In this document: one piece after another, positions 10,530 through 24,362 of the stretch
Numbering within the stretch: position 1 is the stretch's first letter
Layout: each line of letters opens with the position of its first letter
Source of the DNA: Cardiocondyla obscurior
Taxonomy: Eukaryota; Arthropoda; Insecta; Hymenoptera; Formicidae
Length of the DNA stretch: 64,000 nucleotides
Assembly (NCBI RefSeq): GCF_019399895.1
Contig: NC_091864.1
Coordinates: forward strand, 2,086,001-2,150,000
Reading direction: 5' to 3'
Notes under the pieces: generated by a model
The model's input: only the letters and a program-made list of their open reading frames with translations
The model's database searches: none
Told to the model about the DNA's origin: nothing
Program-made: the position numbers and the translations under genes

Positions 10530-13500
10530 GGCTAGTTCCGTAAAATGCTTAACAGCAAATGAAACATAATCGACCAGAAAAAGAAAGTTGATTTGAGTAT
10601 TAGATATTGAGACATTGCGTTTTTCTTTTTTTTTTTTTACCTAAGACATTGTATTTTAAATAAAAAAAAATGTTTTCAACCTGCAAAGTTGTACTTAAAA
10701 GACGTTTAAAGATTTTTACTCAAGTAGAAGCTATATGTTCGTCTTTTATAATCTACGGACAACAAAATCCCAAGTGTACGTCACAGATTGCGAAATTGCA
10801 TGTCTTTCAAAAGATTACAGGAGTCTTTTTCGGTATAAGTTAGCGTGCCACCTTCATGTGCTTTCGCGTGCGAGTATTATATCTCACGACAGAGTTTAAT
10901 GAGGTCCTCCCTGCAAGCGAGATGTAAATTTTACTTCAGTTTTAACAGCCCGATACGGAAATTACCTTTAATATTTTTTATCTTTTTATTTTACAACATA
11001 ATTAATTCAATGGTTTCATTTCAGCATATCAAACGCACTCATGTACATTTAAATAAAGTCGAAAAAGAAAAAAAAATATATATATGTACATACATATCGC
11101 TTGCAGAAAATTTTTATTAATTTTATTTGATTGTATCTTCTTTTTCCCCAGTTTCAAATTTAAATAGAGTATACACGCGTTAATAATTAGATATATTGTA
11201 ACTACGTAATTAAAACAGACTGCCAGTTACGCAGTTTTTTCAAGAATATACTGAAATATCGTTCGCTCGCCGATAAAAACTTCTACATTCTTCTACTCCC
11301 CGTGAGAATGGACGGATTGCGAGCAAATTTCATAGCTGCCACGTGCATTCCCATTCTCAGTATATGCATGCGTGAACCTACCGAGCCTATAAGCCTTGTG
11401 CAAATGCGAATACACGCGCGTGTCAATGTGCATAACACTTGGTATTACTGCACATCAGTGGTGCGGCGTGACTGCGCATCCGTTTGCTTAGCCACGACTG
11501 TTAATTTCGATGGCATATTGAGCATATTTGAGCGTGTATACGGTGTCTACCGTCCAACGTTAAATGATTGGCCAATCCGAGAGGTTAAACATTGACTCTG
11601 TCGCGGGTATCCGTACATACAGTCGTTGATGCCATCTTCCTTCAGCCTTTTCTCTCTCTCTTTCTCTCTTATAACGTCACGCACGAAAGTGATTGTCGAA
11701 GTAATTATTACAGCATTTATAATATTATTTACTTTATCTGCGAGTGGTCGTATAAAAATTCTGTACGTAGCCTATCGAGCTAAATGAATGCCTACCACTG
11801 TCTTACGGCTAAATGCTGTTATTCCCGAGTCTTTATTTTCTCAGAGCCTTAATAAAAAAAACTCCGCGAACGGCAGTGAATCACGAAAGTTTGGGTAAAA
11901 AGGAAGAAGTCTCGACTGTTAAATTACGTAAAATTACATACGGCCATCCGTGTGCCTTTTTGCCGCGCGCCCTATCCCTTCGAATTGTCGTCAATCCTTT
12001 TATTACCTTCACCACGAGTGCGGAAGCCCTCGAAGAGTTATAATTGCCGGCGGGCAAACGCGGAAAATCGCTGTCTTCGCTGCCCACCGTGAGCTTTTTC
12101 ACGATCGGTAAAACTTATCGCTCGTTATTACTTGCATTCCACCGCTTGAACCGTAATTAGACCAGATGCTTCAAGAATTACGGCGGTTCGATGTCCGAGA
12201 ATGCGTCAGAAATGCTCTTTCCGCGTGATTGAAAATTGTTTTAACGCGTAAATATCAAATATTCAAAGTAGCGTTATTATAAAATATGAAACTGCTTTAT
12301 GTTTGAAACAGTTTCATTAATTCTATATTATTGCAAGATTAAAGCAAAATACATATTTTATCAATTTTATAATATCGAAATTAACAATTGTATAATATTA
12401 GCAATAATATCATCAATAATGAAAATTAATATTAATAATAATAAAATAATGAATTTGCACAAAGGGTCAATTTATGACGACTAATAAATTTTTTTTTTTG
12501 GTTACAAAAATATCAAGAAATAAATTTTAACGCTCTTTGGTATTTCGACACCTGATGGCAAACAATTTAATTTGCAGTTTGCGGTATGCGCGTACGTTGC
12601 ACAAAACGTTTATTGAAACTCAAGATTTCATTAGTAAAAGAGTAAAATTGTCAAAGCCATTAGCTTAATGCCGAACTCGGGCTTCGAGTGATCCCCATAA
12701 TTGAATCGCGTGCGCGTGAATACCTTTATATCGAGTGTGTCTTCGAACTTATCGTTATAATTAAATCGAACAGGTTGCTTTTACACCTACACTTAGCCGA
12801 GGGCTAATTTCCTCGCGGATTAAGATGGTACAATTTTGATTTCCAGTAATTTTATGTTAAATAATGCGATGGTCTGTAATCTAATAGATGACCGATATTC
12901 AAATTGAGCGTTAGCATTAATTAATCGTATCATCCGGCAATCTCATCAGACATCTCATTAAATTTGTTCTTTATAAGCGCTATTCAATATGCATGAATAT
13001 TCGTTAATAAAGCTATCAATAACGTGCAAATTAAAGTGATTTAGACTTGTTACGCTCGATTTAAGTGCGTTTAAATGCAATTGATACGCCTCTCCTGAGA
13101 TATTTGAGATATTCATATAAATTAGACATTAAATTAAATTACGCTTTTATAAACGTAGTGCTACGTTGTTGTTTTCAAAGTCGTATGGAGTTGTCTCCTT
13201 TAAAATTTTTGTTACGAAGCGAATATATTATTTTCAAAGAATAATCTCGTATATAACGTCATGTCTGCCTCGTGAAAAATTACGCGAAAGGCTACATATG
13301 AAAAGGGCTTGTGTATTCTCAAAATAGCCTGTCATTGAGCTTCATCGCCCACAGAAGAAAACTCGCGTCGAGCGCGAGAGGTGTACACCCTTCGACGAGG
13401 TCATTCGCGCATGTAGTACATACAATGGCTATACATGTAAAGAAAGTATATCATGACTTGTAGGTAGACTTTAATGTCCTGCGGTAATTGAACTCTCGCA

Positions 13501-13612
13501 CGTCTCGTGTATTTTTTTTTTCTTTTTTTAAGTGTAGATATAAATAAAAATTATTAAGTTATAAAAATATGTTTAGCTCGCATAACAAATTATTCTGTAT
13601 TATTTTTTCCAG
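10530..13612. other. Noncoding DNA, probably intron
   Basis: AT-rich DNA. A GC-richer patch (11,300-11,660) holds a 97-codon plus-strand frame and the double CCAAT palindrome GATTGGCCAATC (11,566-11,577), followed by a pyrimidine-rich tract (11,638-11,672); this could be a small promoter or enhancer. No exon was recognised. Confidence 0.4.
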
Positions 13613-13735
13613 AGCACACTTGCAAAGACTTTCGATGCACTCAGAATGAATTTTGCATCGAGACGGATCTCCTTTGTGATGGCGTGAATCATTGTGGCGA
13701 TGGATCTGACGAGGCTACTTCCACCCTTTGTGCCA
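13613..13735 (+). CDS. LDL-receptor class A domain exon of a membrane protein (partial gene, Neto-like)
   Basis: A TTTTTTCCAG acceptor and a GTAAG donor bound a 123-base exon that starts and ends in phase 1. It encodes one complete LDLa repeat: six cysteines in the pattern HTCKDFRC, EFC, LLCDGVNHCGDGSDE and LC. The acidic DGVNHCGDGSDE stretch carries the calcium-binding residues typical of the family. Symmetrical phase 1-1 exons are usual for LDLa modules. The phase matches the transmembrane exon at 15,508, so the two are read as one gene. LDLa repeats bind ligands or partner proteins through a calcium-stabilised fold outside the cell. A single LDLa directly before a transmembrane segment fits Neto-type CUB/CUB/LDLa/TM proteins, auxiliary subunits of glutamate receptors, but the CUB exons are not in this window. 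Confidence 0.85.
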
Positions 13736-15507
13736 GTAAGTTTTACAAGTTTGTTATTCCCTACACCTTTTTTTATTCCCTAAACCTTTATTATTCCGTA
13801 AACCTGATTTTTAATAGTTTTAAACGCAAAATAATGTAATGTAAGTTCTAAACTTGGGTCTTGGACTTTATTTTTGTTGAAATTATTTAAAATTAAAATA
13901 CCAGAAAAATATTAAAAATTGTATACTCTCCTTTTCTCTTTGAAACGTCGTTGATTACGTTGTAAACTATTATTTTGAACGTTAGTAATTAACACTGCAG
14001 ACGATAATAATGTGGTAGTTAACATGAAATCAATATGGTCGTCATCAAGCTGTACGATGCATCAAGTAACTATTTGTATTTTTTGAGACACGCTATATTT
14101 AATGAGCAAAGTAATTTAGATCGCGAAGATATAATCTCGTATGACTTAGTAGAGTTAGTCATGCGTTCGAATATCAAAAAGATAATAAAAGCAAAAAGTG
14201 TAAATTAGAAAAATATTTTACCGGCAAAAGTTAACTGTAAATAAATTAAATCGTAATAAAACGGTTGAAATGAGATAAATTTGCGTAGTCTATAAATGTG
14301 ATGTATAATTCATGCGAGCTCACGAGTATAAAAGCATACAGAAGTTTTATAAAATATGATATGCGAGTGTTGTATGTGGGTAATAATATTACTTATTAAA
14401 TTTCGCGTAATTTGTGGAAAACCCAGATTTAATTTCTCCAATTATAAATAAACTCAGAGCTTCTATATATACTTTTTTTTTATTTTCCCAATAATTACGG
14501 CCACACCCCCGATGATTCGTCAAATGTTTTAGAACGTAATGATTTTCCCGGCTTTTGCCTGTGCGTGAAATTCGTTACTATTTCGTGGGAAATGGTTACA
14601 AATACGTGCGAGCCAAATTTACATAACATTTATGTTAATGATTGAAAGTACGCGTGCGTCGACATCTGAAGAGACTAATTGCCACGTATTCATTACATAT
14701 CCAAGAGTAACTCGCAATAACGGTGGAGTAAATTACTAACTTGTCGCATAATGCTTGGGCTCGCAGGAATTTAGCATATTCTACTGATATTTTGTTAATA
14801 TCCCATATTCCTGTTATAATTTCCGATTTCAATTAACAAACAATTAATTTCTACTATTTCGCGATCACACAACGAGCAATATCACGTACACGACGTATGA
14901 AAAAATGCATTTGGATATCAAATAATTTTTTAAATACCATGCAGTTATATTAAAAGGTGTAGTGTAACAACTTCGCTACAATTTCGTAACAATTCTGAAA
15001 ATTTTCACGTGGTTCATTATTTATGTATGTATAGTTTCCTCTATTACTTTATGCATCGTACGTTGCAAGCAACCACTACCGTTTACTTTACCATTATCGT
15101 AACGATCATCGATTCGTTCAAAAATTAATGTTGGCCGTAAAGTTTTTTATTACTCGCGTTATTTACGGATATCGTGGCCTATAACGGTAAAACGTGAAGT
15201 ACATGTTACAATATCGATTTCCTGATTCGACGAAAGTACACGTGTGTCACGTCAAATTTTTAAATACGTTTAATTATCAGGCATTTTTGCGCTTCTACAA
15301 GAAGTTTGCCCCACGATTTCTTTTTTTTTTCTTTTCTTTTTTAATCGTCTTTATGCAGTCTTTATACAATATCGTTTATTATAAGATTCTCTTTTAATAA
15401 AAGTTAATGAAAATTGGAACAGTATATACGTATATACTTCAAGCAATGTTAAGGAACAACTTTAATTTTACAATTTTCTAATTAATCTCTTTTCATTGCA
15501 ACTTTAG
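13736..15507 (+). other. Intron between LDLa and transmembrane exons
   Basis: A 1.77-kb AT-rich interval bounded by GTAAG and ACTTTAG. No other exon or element was recognised in it. Confidence 0.7.
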
Positions 15508-15696
15508 ATTCCGAGACATCGACGATCCTAGGCATGCAGACTACTTGGTTCGCCGTCGCCCTTGTTTTTCTGATACTCAGCATGGGCGGCCTGGTTACGG
15601 CGGCGGTTCTCTGCTTTTGCAGGCAGCGTGTTCCTACCCCGAGGCACCCCCATAACGCGCACAATGCTCAGTCTCATCCCCCAGTCAGCTTCCCAT
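15508..15696 (+). CDS. Transmembrane exon of the same gene
   Basis: A 189-base exon (phase 1-1) between an ACTTTAG acceptor and a GTGAGT donor. Joined to the LDLa exon it reads NSETSTILGMQ, then a hydrophobic helix of about 25 residues (WFAVALVFLILSMGGLVTAA, VLCF), then a basic, His/Pro-rich start of the cytoplasmic side (CRQRVPTPRHPHNAHNAQ). The CFCRQR motif just inside the membrane gives a stop-transfer signal and possible palmitoylation cysteines. Only about ten residues separate the LDLa domain from the membrane. The downstream donor leads to the tail exon at 32.15 kb over a 16.5-kb intron, if no intermediate exon was missed. Confidence 0.8.
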
Positions 15697-18600
15697 GTGA
15701 GTCACAAAAAACCTCCCTTACACGTACACGATCGATTCGCGTCGTTGTCGCTGTCGTTGCAACCGCTCGTAGCCGATGCAACCTTGCTACGGTTAGCCAG
15801 TTCGTTTTCTTTGTGGTTTTACTTTACGTACTATTGCTTCAAAACACGAGGATACTTTCCCTCTCGCAACGGATTGCGTAACTTTATTACTCTAAAATCT
15901 CTAAATAACTGTACTTAACGATACGATCGCGTTAAAAGATGTAAAAATAATTTTTGTTACGCGAATGACCAATGTCGATGATTGTTATTAATTGCAAAAT
16001 ACTAAAAGACTTTTTTACGTTTAATACGGATATTGCGTGCATCAATTTTGAGAAATGTAATGATTACCGCGATAAAATAATCAACTTCAAAAATTTAAAA
16101 AAAAAAGAAAAAAAAACGAAATATTCATATACGCGTAAATGTATTTTAAATTAATTTTTTATATACGAGTAACTTCTTTTCTCTCAGTGAGCTATCTTTA
16201 ATAATAAAACACGAGTAATTCAAGTAACTGAGTTTGAACATTTACAAAATAATCTGCAAACTATTTTCGCTAAACGGTTATGAATTTTAAAGTTAAATTA
16301 TATACAATCGTGTTACGTGTATATTTATTTTCATATAAAATATTTAATTATGAAAATTCAGTTTACGTGGCACGGATTACATTAATAGTTATGAAAATTA
16401 ATTAATTTTCATCTGAATATGTTAGCAAGCGCATTTAGCCGATTTGCTACAAAGTTGTGCCCTGCACGGGTCGAGCCAATGATCAAAGGACGCACGCGTT
16501 CGCGATTACGGTATAAAATATTCATTTATTTATACTATCGCAGGCGCTGTGTATGTGCACATCAGAGCACCATTATGTCTCACATCATTATGCAGAAAAG
16601 AGGTCATAAACGCCGGCCAGTGCATTGTACCATTGATCAGTTTAATACAAAGTATTGCGCACCTGACAACATATTTCTTTTTTTTCGAAAAATAATACAT
16701 CAATGTGAGCCTAATTAATCACGAATCAGATATCAATATCGATTTTTCATAAAGAAATGAAAGAAAGATTTCACCGGGATGTGATCCATTGATTTCCTAA
16801 TTCCATATTAGCTCGCAAACATATAAAGCGACGCGGATCTAAATTCTTGAGCGTATTACGCATTAATTAATACATAATATATGTTTATCTATCAATGTGT
16901 TTGTGGATTAGTGAATTACATATAATAATGACCCGGATTCAGAATTATTACAATATTATTACAATTACGAAATATTACATAATCATGCACCGTCATTTCG
17001 TATCGCGTGCTGATACTCGATTATGCTGATCTCATTCGGACACTCCATGTGTAGTGTTTACTTTTCATTTGATTGCATACCGGTTTACCTCGCACTTCTC
17101 CACGTCATCTCGTTTCATGACGACGATTCTAATTAATTAATTTAATTAGATTTGACAGAGACACTCGGCGATCCGTCAATCATACGTCATTCGCGATTGA
17201 GAATTACATTTATTTATGAACGAGAAGTTAAATAACAGTCGCGGTTACTCGCGATCGCTTTGTCGACCTCGTCATTTACACGAGTAGATGCTCTCGTAAA
17301 CTTTTTGAAATTACATCGCTGTAACGGTGAAATTTTTCTCCTTTGTGATTCATATTTGAACAATGCCTTTTCACAAGAAGAATTTAATCGCGTAAATTGT
17401 GACTTGATTGTTTTACCGACACTTTACCTTTCTACTCGAGTTTAATATTCTAGAGTTTTTTATTATTATTTTTTATTTTAATTTTTTTTTCTTTTTTCTA
17501 CTGCATAAGATTGCTCTTTTAACGAAGGCAGGCCTTCTTCATCTTTACGCGAGCCTTCAGGCGTACACGTATAAATAAAACACGTAATGAGGACAAACAT
17601 CTCATGAGGTGAATTCGTGACATCGTTACTCGAACTCGCGACCTTTCAATTCAGAACAAAGCCAGCCTAAATATCTGCGGTCGGCGCTAAATTAATCAGG
17701 AGCCATCGTCGCGATTGAATCCCACTCGCTGCTATAATTAAGCAGCGAGATGATCGATAGACCATTGCGATATTCCGCCGCTTACAACGGCATCCGTTAT
17801 TTATTTACGCGTAACTGCTATTGCATATCGGCGGCTGCGACGGTACAACGAAATTAGAGAACGGAAACAGATGAAAAAAAAAAATAAAAAAAAGGAGAGA
17901 GAGAGAGAGAGAAAAAGAGAAAGAGAGAGAAGTGGGAGAGGGCAAACGCTGAACAAAACGCACGTTGGTGTTTTCATTAAGCGATCGATCGCCATACTAC
18001 CGTTCGGTCCACTCGCGCTCGTTTTATAATATCGTTTGGCTTTCTGTGATTTCAATCGGCTAGCATTTCTAGCGCACGGTATCGCGCTGTTTGCCGCAAT
18101 TCCATCGATGTATCGCTGTTGTTTTTTGGCCCCACGGTAATCGATAGCAAATAACGCGTGCCTCGCGGCTTGTTCGTTCCTGTTTGTTTATTGCTATTAC
18201 TAACTGCGAGAAAGAGAAAGGTCGCGTGGGAGAGGCGAAGGAAGGGAACGAGAACGAGAGTGGTGCTCGCACGCTCGCGTTTAAATTAGTTTAATATACG
18301 AGAGTTGGGATTCTATCTCTGCCACTCTGACTGGGGGGCGGGCGTCGCGCGCGCAATGCCGCGCACTGGAAATTCGATTATCCGAAACAAATGGCAGACG
18401 AGCACGACGGATAATTAATTCCCGGAGAAACGCGCCCTTTTGGCTGACTAATGGAACAACGTCTGTCTCCGCGCGCTCGGCTTTGCACACGGGCAATACG
18501 AGCCAATGCGTTAAGTGATACGTTTCGGCAGATTATTGACGTGCAGACTATCGGCGATGCCGCGCTCAAATACGTGTTAAGCATCGAGTCTAAGCAAACA

Positions 18601-21600
18601 AGCGCGGACGAGTGCGAATGAACAATTTACTTCATTAAATTGATTCGGTGTCAATCACACTCGTCCAGGTAAATTCATTCAAAATTATTTCGCTCTTATT
18701 CCGTTCTAAATCTAACTTTATATAAATAGTAATTTTTGCATTCAGTTTTATATAGTATAATATGCTTTATTAAATCACGTCTAATTTAATTGTAAATTAA
18801 ATTGACTTCAGAAGAAAATCAATTATCTAAAAAAAAAAAAAAAAACCTTAATTGCGACATATTTTTAAAACTTTGCACGTTGCTTTTGAGTTTAAATTTT
18901 CAAGAATTCTATTTAACAAAATGTAGAACTCCGATCCTGATTTATACAAAAGTGTCATTAATTTTGATGTAACGTGGAAAATTAGTATTTCTGTGTTATC
19001 ATGTCATGTATCATATATTTAGTTAAAAAAAAAACGTTACTCGAAATGTATCTAAAATTCTGAATCGTTGGAACAGAGCCAAAACTCTATCAATTATATC
19101 GAAATTCTGAAAATAGGGAGTTATCTTCACAAAGATAAAGTTACACGAGCGCAGAAGACCACTAGCTACGTCGTCGCTCCGATTTAATGGAGCGCGTCGG
19201 CTTGATAACACGACCTTCGCTTGCGTACTGCAAGATTTATTAGTGACGCACATAACAGAAACTTTTTGCAATAACGTGTTTCGAATATGGTAAACCCTAA
19301 CAGCCCTAAGTCGCGCTTACGACGGATTTGACAGAAGAAACGTTAATTTATAATCGTGCACCTCAATGTTTGCGTAGCCAAATATTCAATCATAAACGCT
19401 TTTTAATTTCTGTGCTCTCCTTCTTATGTTTAATCTATCGATAAAATAACTTTTTCCAAAGAGGAATTTATGTTCTATTCCGGAAATTAGAGAAAGTATA
19501 GTAGCGAAAGAACTTATTTACACATGTACCGATGTATGCGCCGATACCACGTCAGTTTCTTGTAAAATAAATGTCGATATCTCATATCTTAACTAAAAAG
19601 TTATGCATGTGCACTCTTGATATTTTACTATCTCGGGAATACAGAGAAAAATGTAGAATAAATGGAGGTAAAAGATATATCATTGGAGCTTTGGCTTTGG
19701 TCCAAAAAGGACTCGACAACTTCGTCGATGGTGTTCAGACTCGCTGAGAAAATAGAAAAATACGCTACCTCGTTCGCTATTCCGCGCGACTCTCGTTTAC
19801 GTATCGTTTCAATAATAAATAGTTACAAAACAGTTCATAATTGAATATATTCGGGAATGAAACGGGGAAAACAAAATATGTAACGTAACTGTGAAAATAA
19901 TATAATTAATTAATAATACTTAAAGTTTGGAATGATAAAACGCGAAGACGAGCAATCAATTAGAGTATTACGGAGAATTATTAAAGTTTTTTAAACTGCT
20001 ATTATTATTATTAATGAACGTCGAGATATTATAATTAACACGTTATCGAAAATGACGTTTGTGTTCACTGACAAACCGACGAGATTAATTCATTGAGTGA
20101 TAAAGCCGCGCTCATGCAATTATTGCAACTATATACGATATAATGTCTATTTCGAGTGTGGGCAATGTACTTTCGAATGAACCGAATTCGATCGCTAATA
20201 TATGTATAAACCACATAAGCTAATTTAGGTATTTCCGCTTATGCTATTGATTTCACCGTTCGTCTATGTAACACGGATTCCACTCTTAAAATGGAGATTG
20301 CAGTATGATTGCCTGATAGGCCGCGCGCCACAAATTGAGGTAGACTGTACTCAATATCGATTTTCTTTGAAAATTCAGTATATATAATACGATTAACGGA
20401 GATCTACGGTAATTGCAATTTTAACCGTAATTAAGCAAAGCGTGGAAAAATTGAAATGAGCGCTACTATGCAATACATAAATATTATTGACATTATTGAA
20501 ACTCGTATTTTGAAATTATGATGTTTCATTAAACTTTTATACCGCATTAATTATGATTAATATGCATTTGTAGATGTTTTCCTTTTTTTTTTATTCCGCG
20601 ACGCAATTGTGATAAAACACAATAATTTTAATTATCAATTGCTTGTATACGAATCGTAACAACATAACGATATTAATGTGCAGTTATTAATTATTTCATA
20701 TACGTAAGTTTACTTTTTAAAATTCGATATCGAAAAGGTATTATTACGATTTATTTTACAATTATGCTACCACGGGAATAAAATATTTGTTAAAGAAATT
20801 AATAATTTAATTTAATCAACGACACGCTCGACGAGATTAGATTAAAGAGTTAAGTTTATGAGATGCCACCACGATTAATTAAAAGCAAAAAATTAAAGAA
20901 GAATAAAAAGAGGAATAAACTCGAATATCAAACACATTTTATCATCCAAATATTCATATTTTCGGAACATGTTGAAGTACAGACTTTCCTTTGTATGCAT
21001 GTAATGCTTGCTCTCTATTATGAAAAGAAACTACTGATCTATATTTAGAGACTTTTTACAAATGGTCGGGTATGTAGGAAAGCTGTACGTGAAATACGAA
21101 TAAAAGCGTTTTTTACCTCCCTTTTAATTTGTTAGCTCATGCAAATAAGCTAGTTTCGCTTACGGCTAGGCTCAATAAAATCCTGCCGAAATGTAGGATT
21201 TTATATTTAATTAAAATATTCAAGTCTTTCGTAACTATCTATCGCGTTTACACGCGAATAAATTTATTCAGCCCTTTCTAATATTTATCTAATATCGAGC
21301 GAAATTTATATATGACGAATACACGTGGCCGCAACGTGGAATGGTTTCCGGCAAATACAAACGATCGGCAATATTGATAATTTAGGCGTTAATATACGCA
21401 TAATTGGGACAGCTTTGAATCGACAAACGGCAACGACTGTAAAAGTGTTTTTGATTCACGATTAACATTCACATCCTGACCGGTCGCGAAAGTTTATTGA
21501 TATGTTTGTAGGCTACGTGCCAACTCGAACGAAATTTCACCTTCTCACGCTTTATCGAAACGGAAGTAACGAACACTTTCACGAGCTCTTCCGAAACGCG

Positions 21601-22757
21601 CGGATCCTACACGGGGAGCCTCGCGCCGATCGATGATATTTTATTTTCAGGTAAGGAAATGGCACTTATTTCGAGCTTTGACGATATTTGGTAGTACAAT
21701 CACGGTAATTATTCCGAACGAGACTCAAGCCGTAATAGGAAGTTAGCGCATTATTCAAAGCAGCTTTTGATGTCATTGATGTGAGTCACGCGATGCAGGG
21801 CACATGTTACCGCGTCCGTACTGTAAATCAACTTCTAATTACTTTAATCCGACATTAAAATCTCCGGACTTTCTTCTATCGTTAAAGCGTCATAACGATA
21901 AAATATATTTCTGCCGATATATCGAAAATTTTAATGATTTAAAGAAAGACGAACATCTTGAATATACTCAATTTGTTTTTTGAAAGACAAATACCGTTAC
22001 AACACACATGCTGTTGCGTTATCTTTCGTATTCATCAGAGTGATAAATTCTAACTAGCCAATCTCGCATCTAAATATTTATCGATTCATCGCCATTGTCA
22101 CGGTCATTTATCAACCCACGAGCTCCTACGCACTTGCACCACTTTACTAATTAGAGCGTCGCTACTATTTTATCGTGTTGTATCAGATATCAATAATAAA
22201 TCAACAGTCAGTATCATTTCGACTGTGAAACAACTCGCTTGTAAGTTCCAGTAAAATATTCAGTGTGCTCTAACGCATCATCGGTTCGACCTAAGTGGAG
22301 TTGCATTAAGTTTTCGCAAACTAAGTGAGTCGTGAAAAGAATATAATAATTCTTTAAAAGAAAATAAAATAAAAAAAAAAGAATTTAATTTCTTAAATCG
22401 ATAAATGTATCGTTATTAATTCTTTCTCGTAAAATAAAGCGACAAATATTAAATATAGAAATATTAATATTTTTTTATTACATAAAATAATACTTTCCGA
22501 AACTTCTTTTAATATTTTATTTTAACCCGCGCTGTTTTGTATCAGTTTATCATTATGAACACAAGTGTTCATTCAGAAAAGATAACTAAACTGTGAAGTG
22601 TTTATAAACGACTTTTCATCCGAAAAATCTTATGGAGATAAAAGTAAATTTCAAAAAGGCCTCTTAACCTGCGACTTTTATATTTTATTGGGCAAATCTA
22701 AAATTTATACTTCAAGCTGTAAGATTAAAAATTGTTTTAACTACATTTTACTGAAAA
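15697..22757 (+). other. First part of the large intron upstream of the nested lipase
   Basis: AT-rich noncoding DNA with a GC-richer patch at 17,700-18,620 that contains a GA microsatellite. A hairpin with a 9-bp stem (TAAAATCCT at 21,176 and AGGATTTTA at 21,195) and an octamer-like ATGCAAAT (about 21,139) are present. No coding exon was recognised. Confidence 0.5.
17895..17931 (+). repeat. GA-rich microsatellite
   Basis: An uninterrupted (GA)n run followed by imperfect GAAA/GAGA units, directly after an A-tract. Simple sequence repeat. Confidence 0.9.
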
Positions 22758-23036
22758 TTGCGGCCCTTACTTTTCGCGACTCACTCTGCGCGCGCGCATC
22801 GATCCGTAACTTATCAAACATTCCTGTTAAAACGTCGCGTGTGGCGGTGCTCTTTAGGGATTCCAAGCTCGTCGAGACTCGTCCAGTACGTGCCGTTCGT
22901 CTATCGCGGAGTTTCGCCCGCGACAATCGACCAGTCGTTACGCCGATCAGTTCCCGCTAGGCGGTCGCCTGGATATATTCGCAGACGTGTCGTCTCACGA
23001 TATCACGGTCAAGGTGGAGCTATCGACGGATCTAAG
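22758..23036 (+). promoter_or_regulatory. Probable 5' UTR and promoter of the lipase gene
   Basis: The lipase frame stays open upstream to 22,758, but the added residues are Arg- and Ser-rich with no domain and would bury the signal peptide behind 93 residues. The ATG at 23,037 is therefore chosen. An initiator-like GATCAGTTCC lies near 22,945. A transcription start in this interval is inferred. Confidence 0.4.
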
Positions 23037-24101
23037 ATGACGATCAGCAACCAGGCTGATGGTCCACCAACCTGGAGGATTCTCGCGATTTTTTTGTTAG
23101 CCTGCGAGCTCGCCGCAGCCGCGAATGTGCAGACGTTCGTTGTGAGCAACACCGAAAATAATCAGATCAACAGAGATTTCTTCGTGGGACCATGCTTGGT
23201 AAATACAAATCAGACCTGCCCCGACGAAGAAGTGACGTTCTTTCTTTATACCAAGCATAATCCGGAAGAAGGTCAGCAATTACTCGTAAACGATACCGGC
23301 TCGAATCTTGCCGATACTAATTTCGTCGCAGCGGCGCCTACTAAGATCATCGTGCACGGATACAATTCAGACATGCAGCTAAGCTACCTGGTTGATATTA
23401 GAAAGGAGTATTTAAATAGAGGGAACTACAATCTCATAGCACTCGATTGGCGTCGGCTCGCGACAGCGCCGTGTTACCCTGTGGCTGTCCACAACGTGCC
23501 TCACGTGGGCGACTGTTTGGCGCAGCTGGTCGATCGTCTAAGGGACTACGGTGCTGAGGATATCCACGTGATTGGCTTCAGTCTGGGCGCTCATGTACCG
23601 GCTTTCGCGGCCAATGCATTAAAACCGTACAAGCTACCGAGGATCACCGGTCTCGATCCGGCGATGCCGCTATTCGTTACGGTCAATAAAGACGAAAAGC
23701 TTGACGCTACCGACGCCGAATTCGTGGACGTGTTGCACACAAACGCCTTTATTCAAGGGAAAATCGAAGCTAGCGGCCACATCGACTTTTACATGAACGG
23801 CGGAGTTAATCAGCCCGGTTGCTGGGAGCACGGAAATCCATTCGGTTGCAACCATCACAGATCGGCCGAATATTTCGCCGAGTCGATCAACTCGAAAATC
23901 GGTTTTTGGGGCTGGCCTTGTTCTGGTTTCGTAGCTTATCTCTTAGGTCTTTGCCCGCCTAGATTTCCCGCGGTTCTGATGGGCGAGGATGTCAATAAGC
24001 AGTATCGGGGTTTTTATCTAGCAAAGACGAGAGCGCACAGCCCGTACGCGGACGGAATGTTCACGATGGAGGATTTTTACCAGCAGAATCTTTATCAGTG
24101 A
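23037..24101 (+). CDS. Secreted pancreatic-lipase-family enzyme (phospholipase A1 or lipase type), intronless
   Basis: A single-exon frame of 354 residues, the usual length for insect neutral lipases. A signal peptide (about residues 12-28: TWRILAIFLLACELAAA) predicts secretion. The alpha/beta-hydrolase core is intact: oxyanion-region HGYNSD, nucleophile motif GFSLGAH with Ser182, Asp207 in GLDPAMP, and the His of CNHHRS (probably His273). Cysteine pairs typical of the family are present. The enzyme should hydrolyse ester bonds of glycerophospholipids or triacylglycerols outside the cell. Both the lid region (around GCWEHGNPFGC) and the beta9 loop look short, which favours phospholipase A1 over triacylglycerol lipase; substrate is inferred. 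The start was chosen at the signal-peptide Met. It lies inside the large intron of the LDLa/TM gene on the same strand. Confidence 0.92.
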   Translation: MTISNQADGPPTWRILAIFLLACELAAAANVQTFVVSNTENNQINRDFFVGPCLVNTNQTCPDEEVTFFLYTKHNPEEGQQLLVNDTGSNLADTNFVAAAPTKIIVHGYNSDMQLSYLVDIRKEYLNRGNYNLIALDWRRLATAPCYPVAVHNVPHVGDCLAQLVDRLRDYGAEDIHVIGFSLGAHVPAFAANALKPYKLPRITGLDPAMPLFVTVNKDEKLDATDAEFVDVLHTNAFIQGKIEASGHIDFYMNGGVNQPGCWEHGNPFGCNHHRSAEYFAESINSKIGFWGWPCSGFVAYLLGLCPPRFPAVLMGEDVNKQYRGFYLAKTRAHSPYADGMFTMEDFYQQNLYQ

Positions 24102-24362
24102 TCGCGATAGTATCTCGTAAGGAGATTTTCTTTTCGGCACGGAGAAAATATTACGACAACAAACTCCATGTACATCGATAAAACGCGAGAAGAAAGATAT
24201 ATTACTGCAAAAATGTAAAGGATACTCGTGTTAACACCACCTCGCGTGTCGGAAGATCGGGACGTCTCAATAGTGCCGAGTATTTTGTCGAGAAAATATT
24301 GTAAGTTATTCAAGTGTAGCGAACTTTAAGTAGAATATATTTAAAGACGCCTATCAGTATGA

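Noticed and set aside
1..13612. CUB exons expected upstream of the LDLa exon if the gene is Neto
   Set aside because: Searched by eye on the plus strand; no CUB-like exon seen, so the Neto name is left as a suggestion only.
17625..17675. tRNA-like reverse motif (TCGAACTCGCGACC)
   Set aside because: The T-arm does not pair and no A box or acceptor stem is found.
22758..23036. 93-codon N-terminal extension of the lipase frame
   Set aside because: It would place the signal peptide internally and has no domain; the Met at 23,037 gives a standard secreted lipase.
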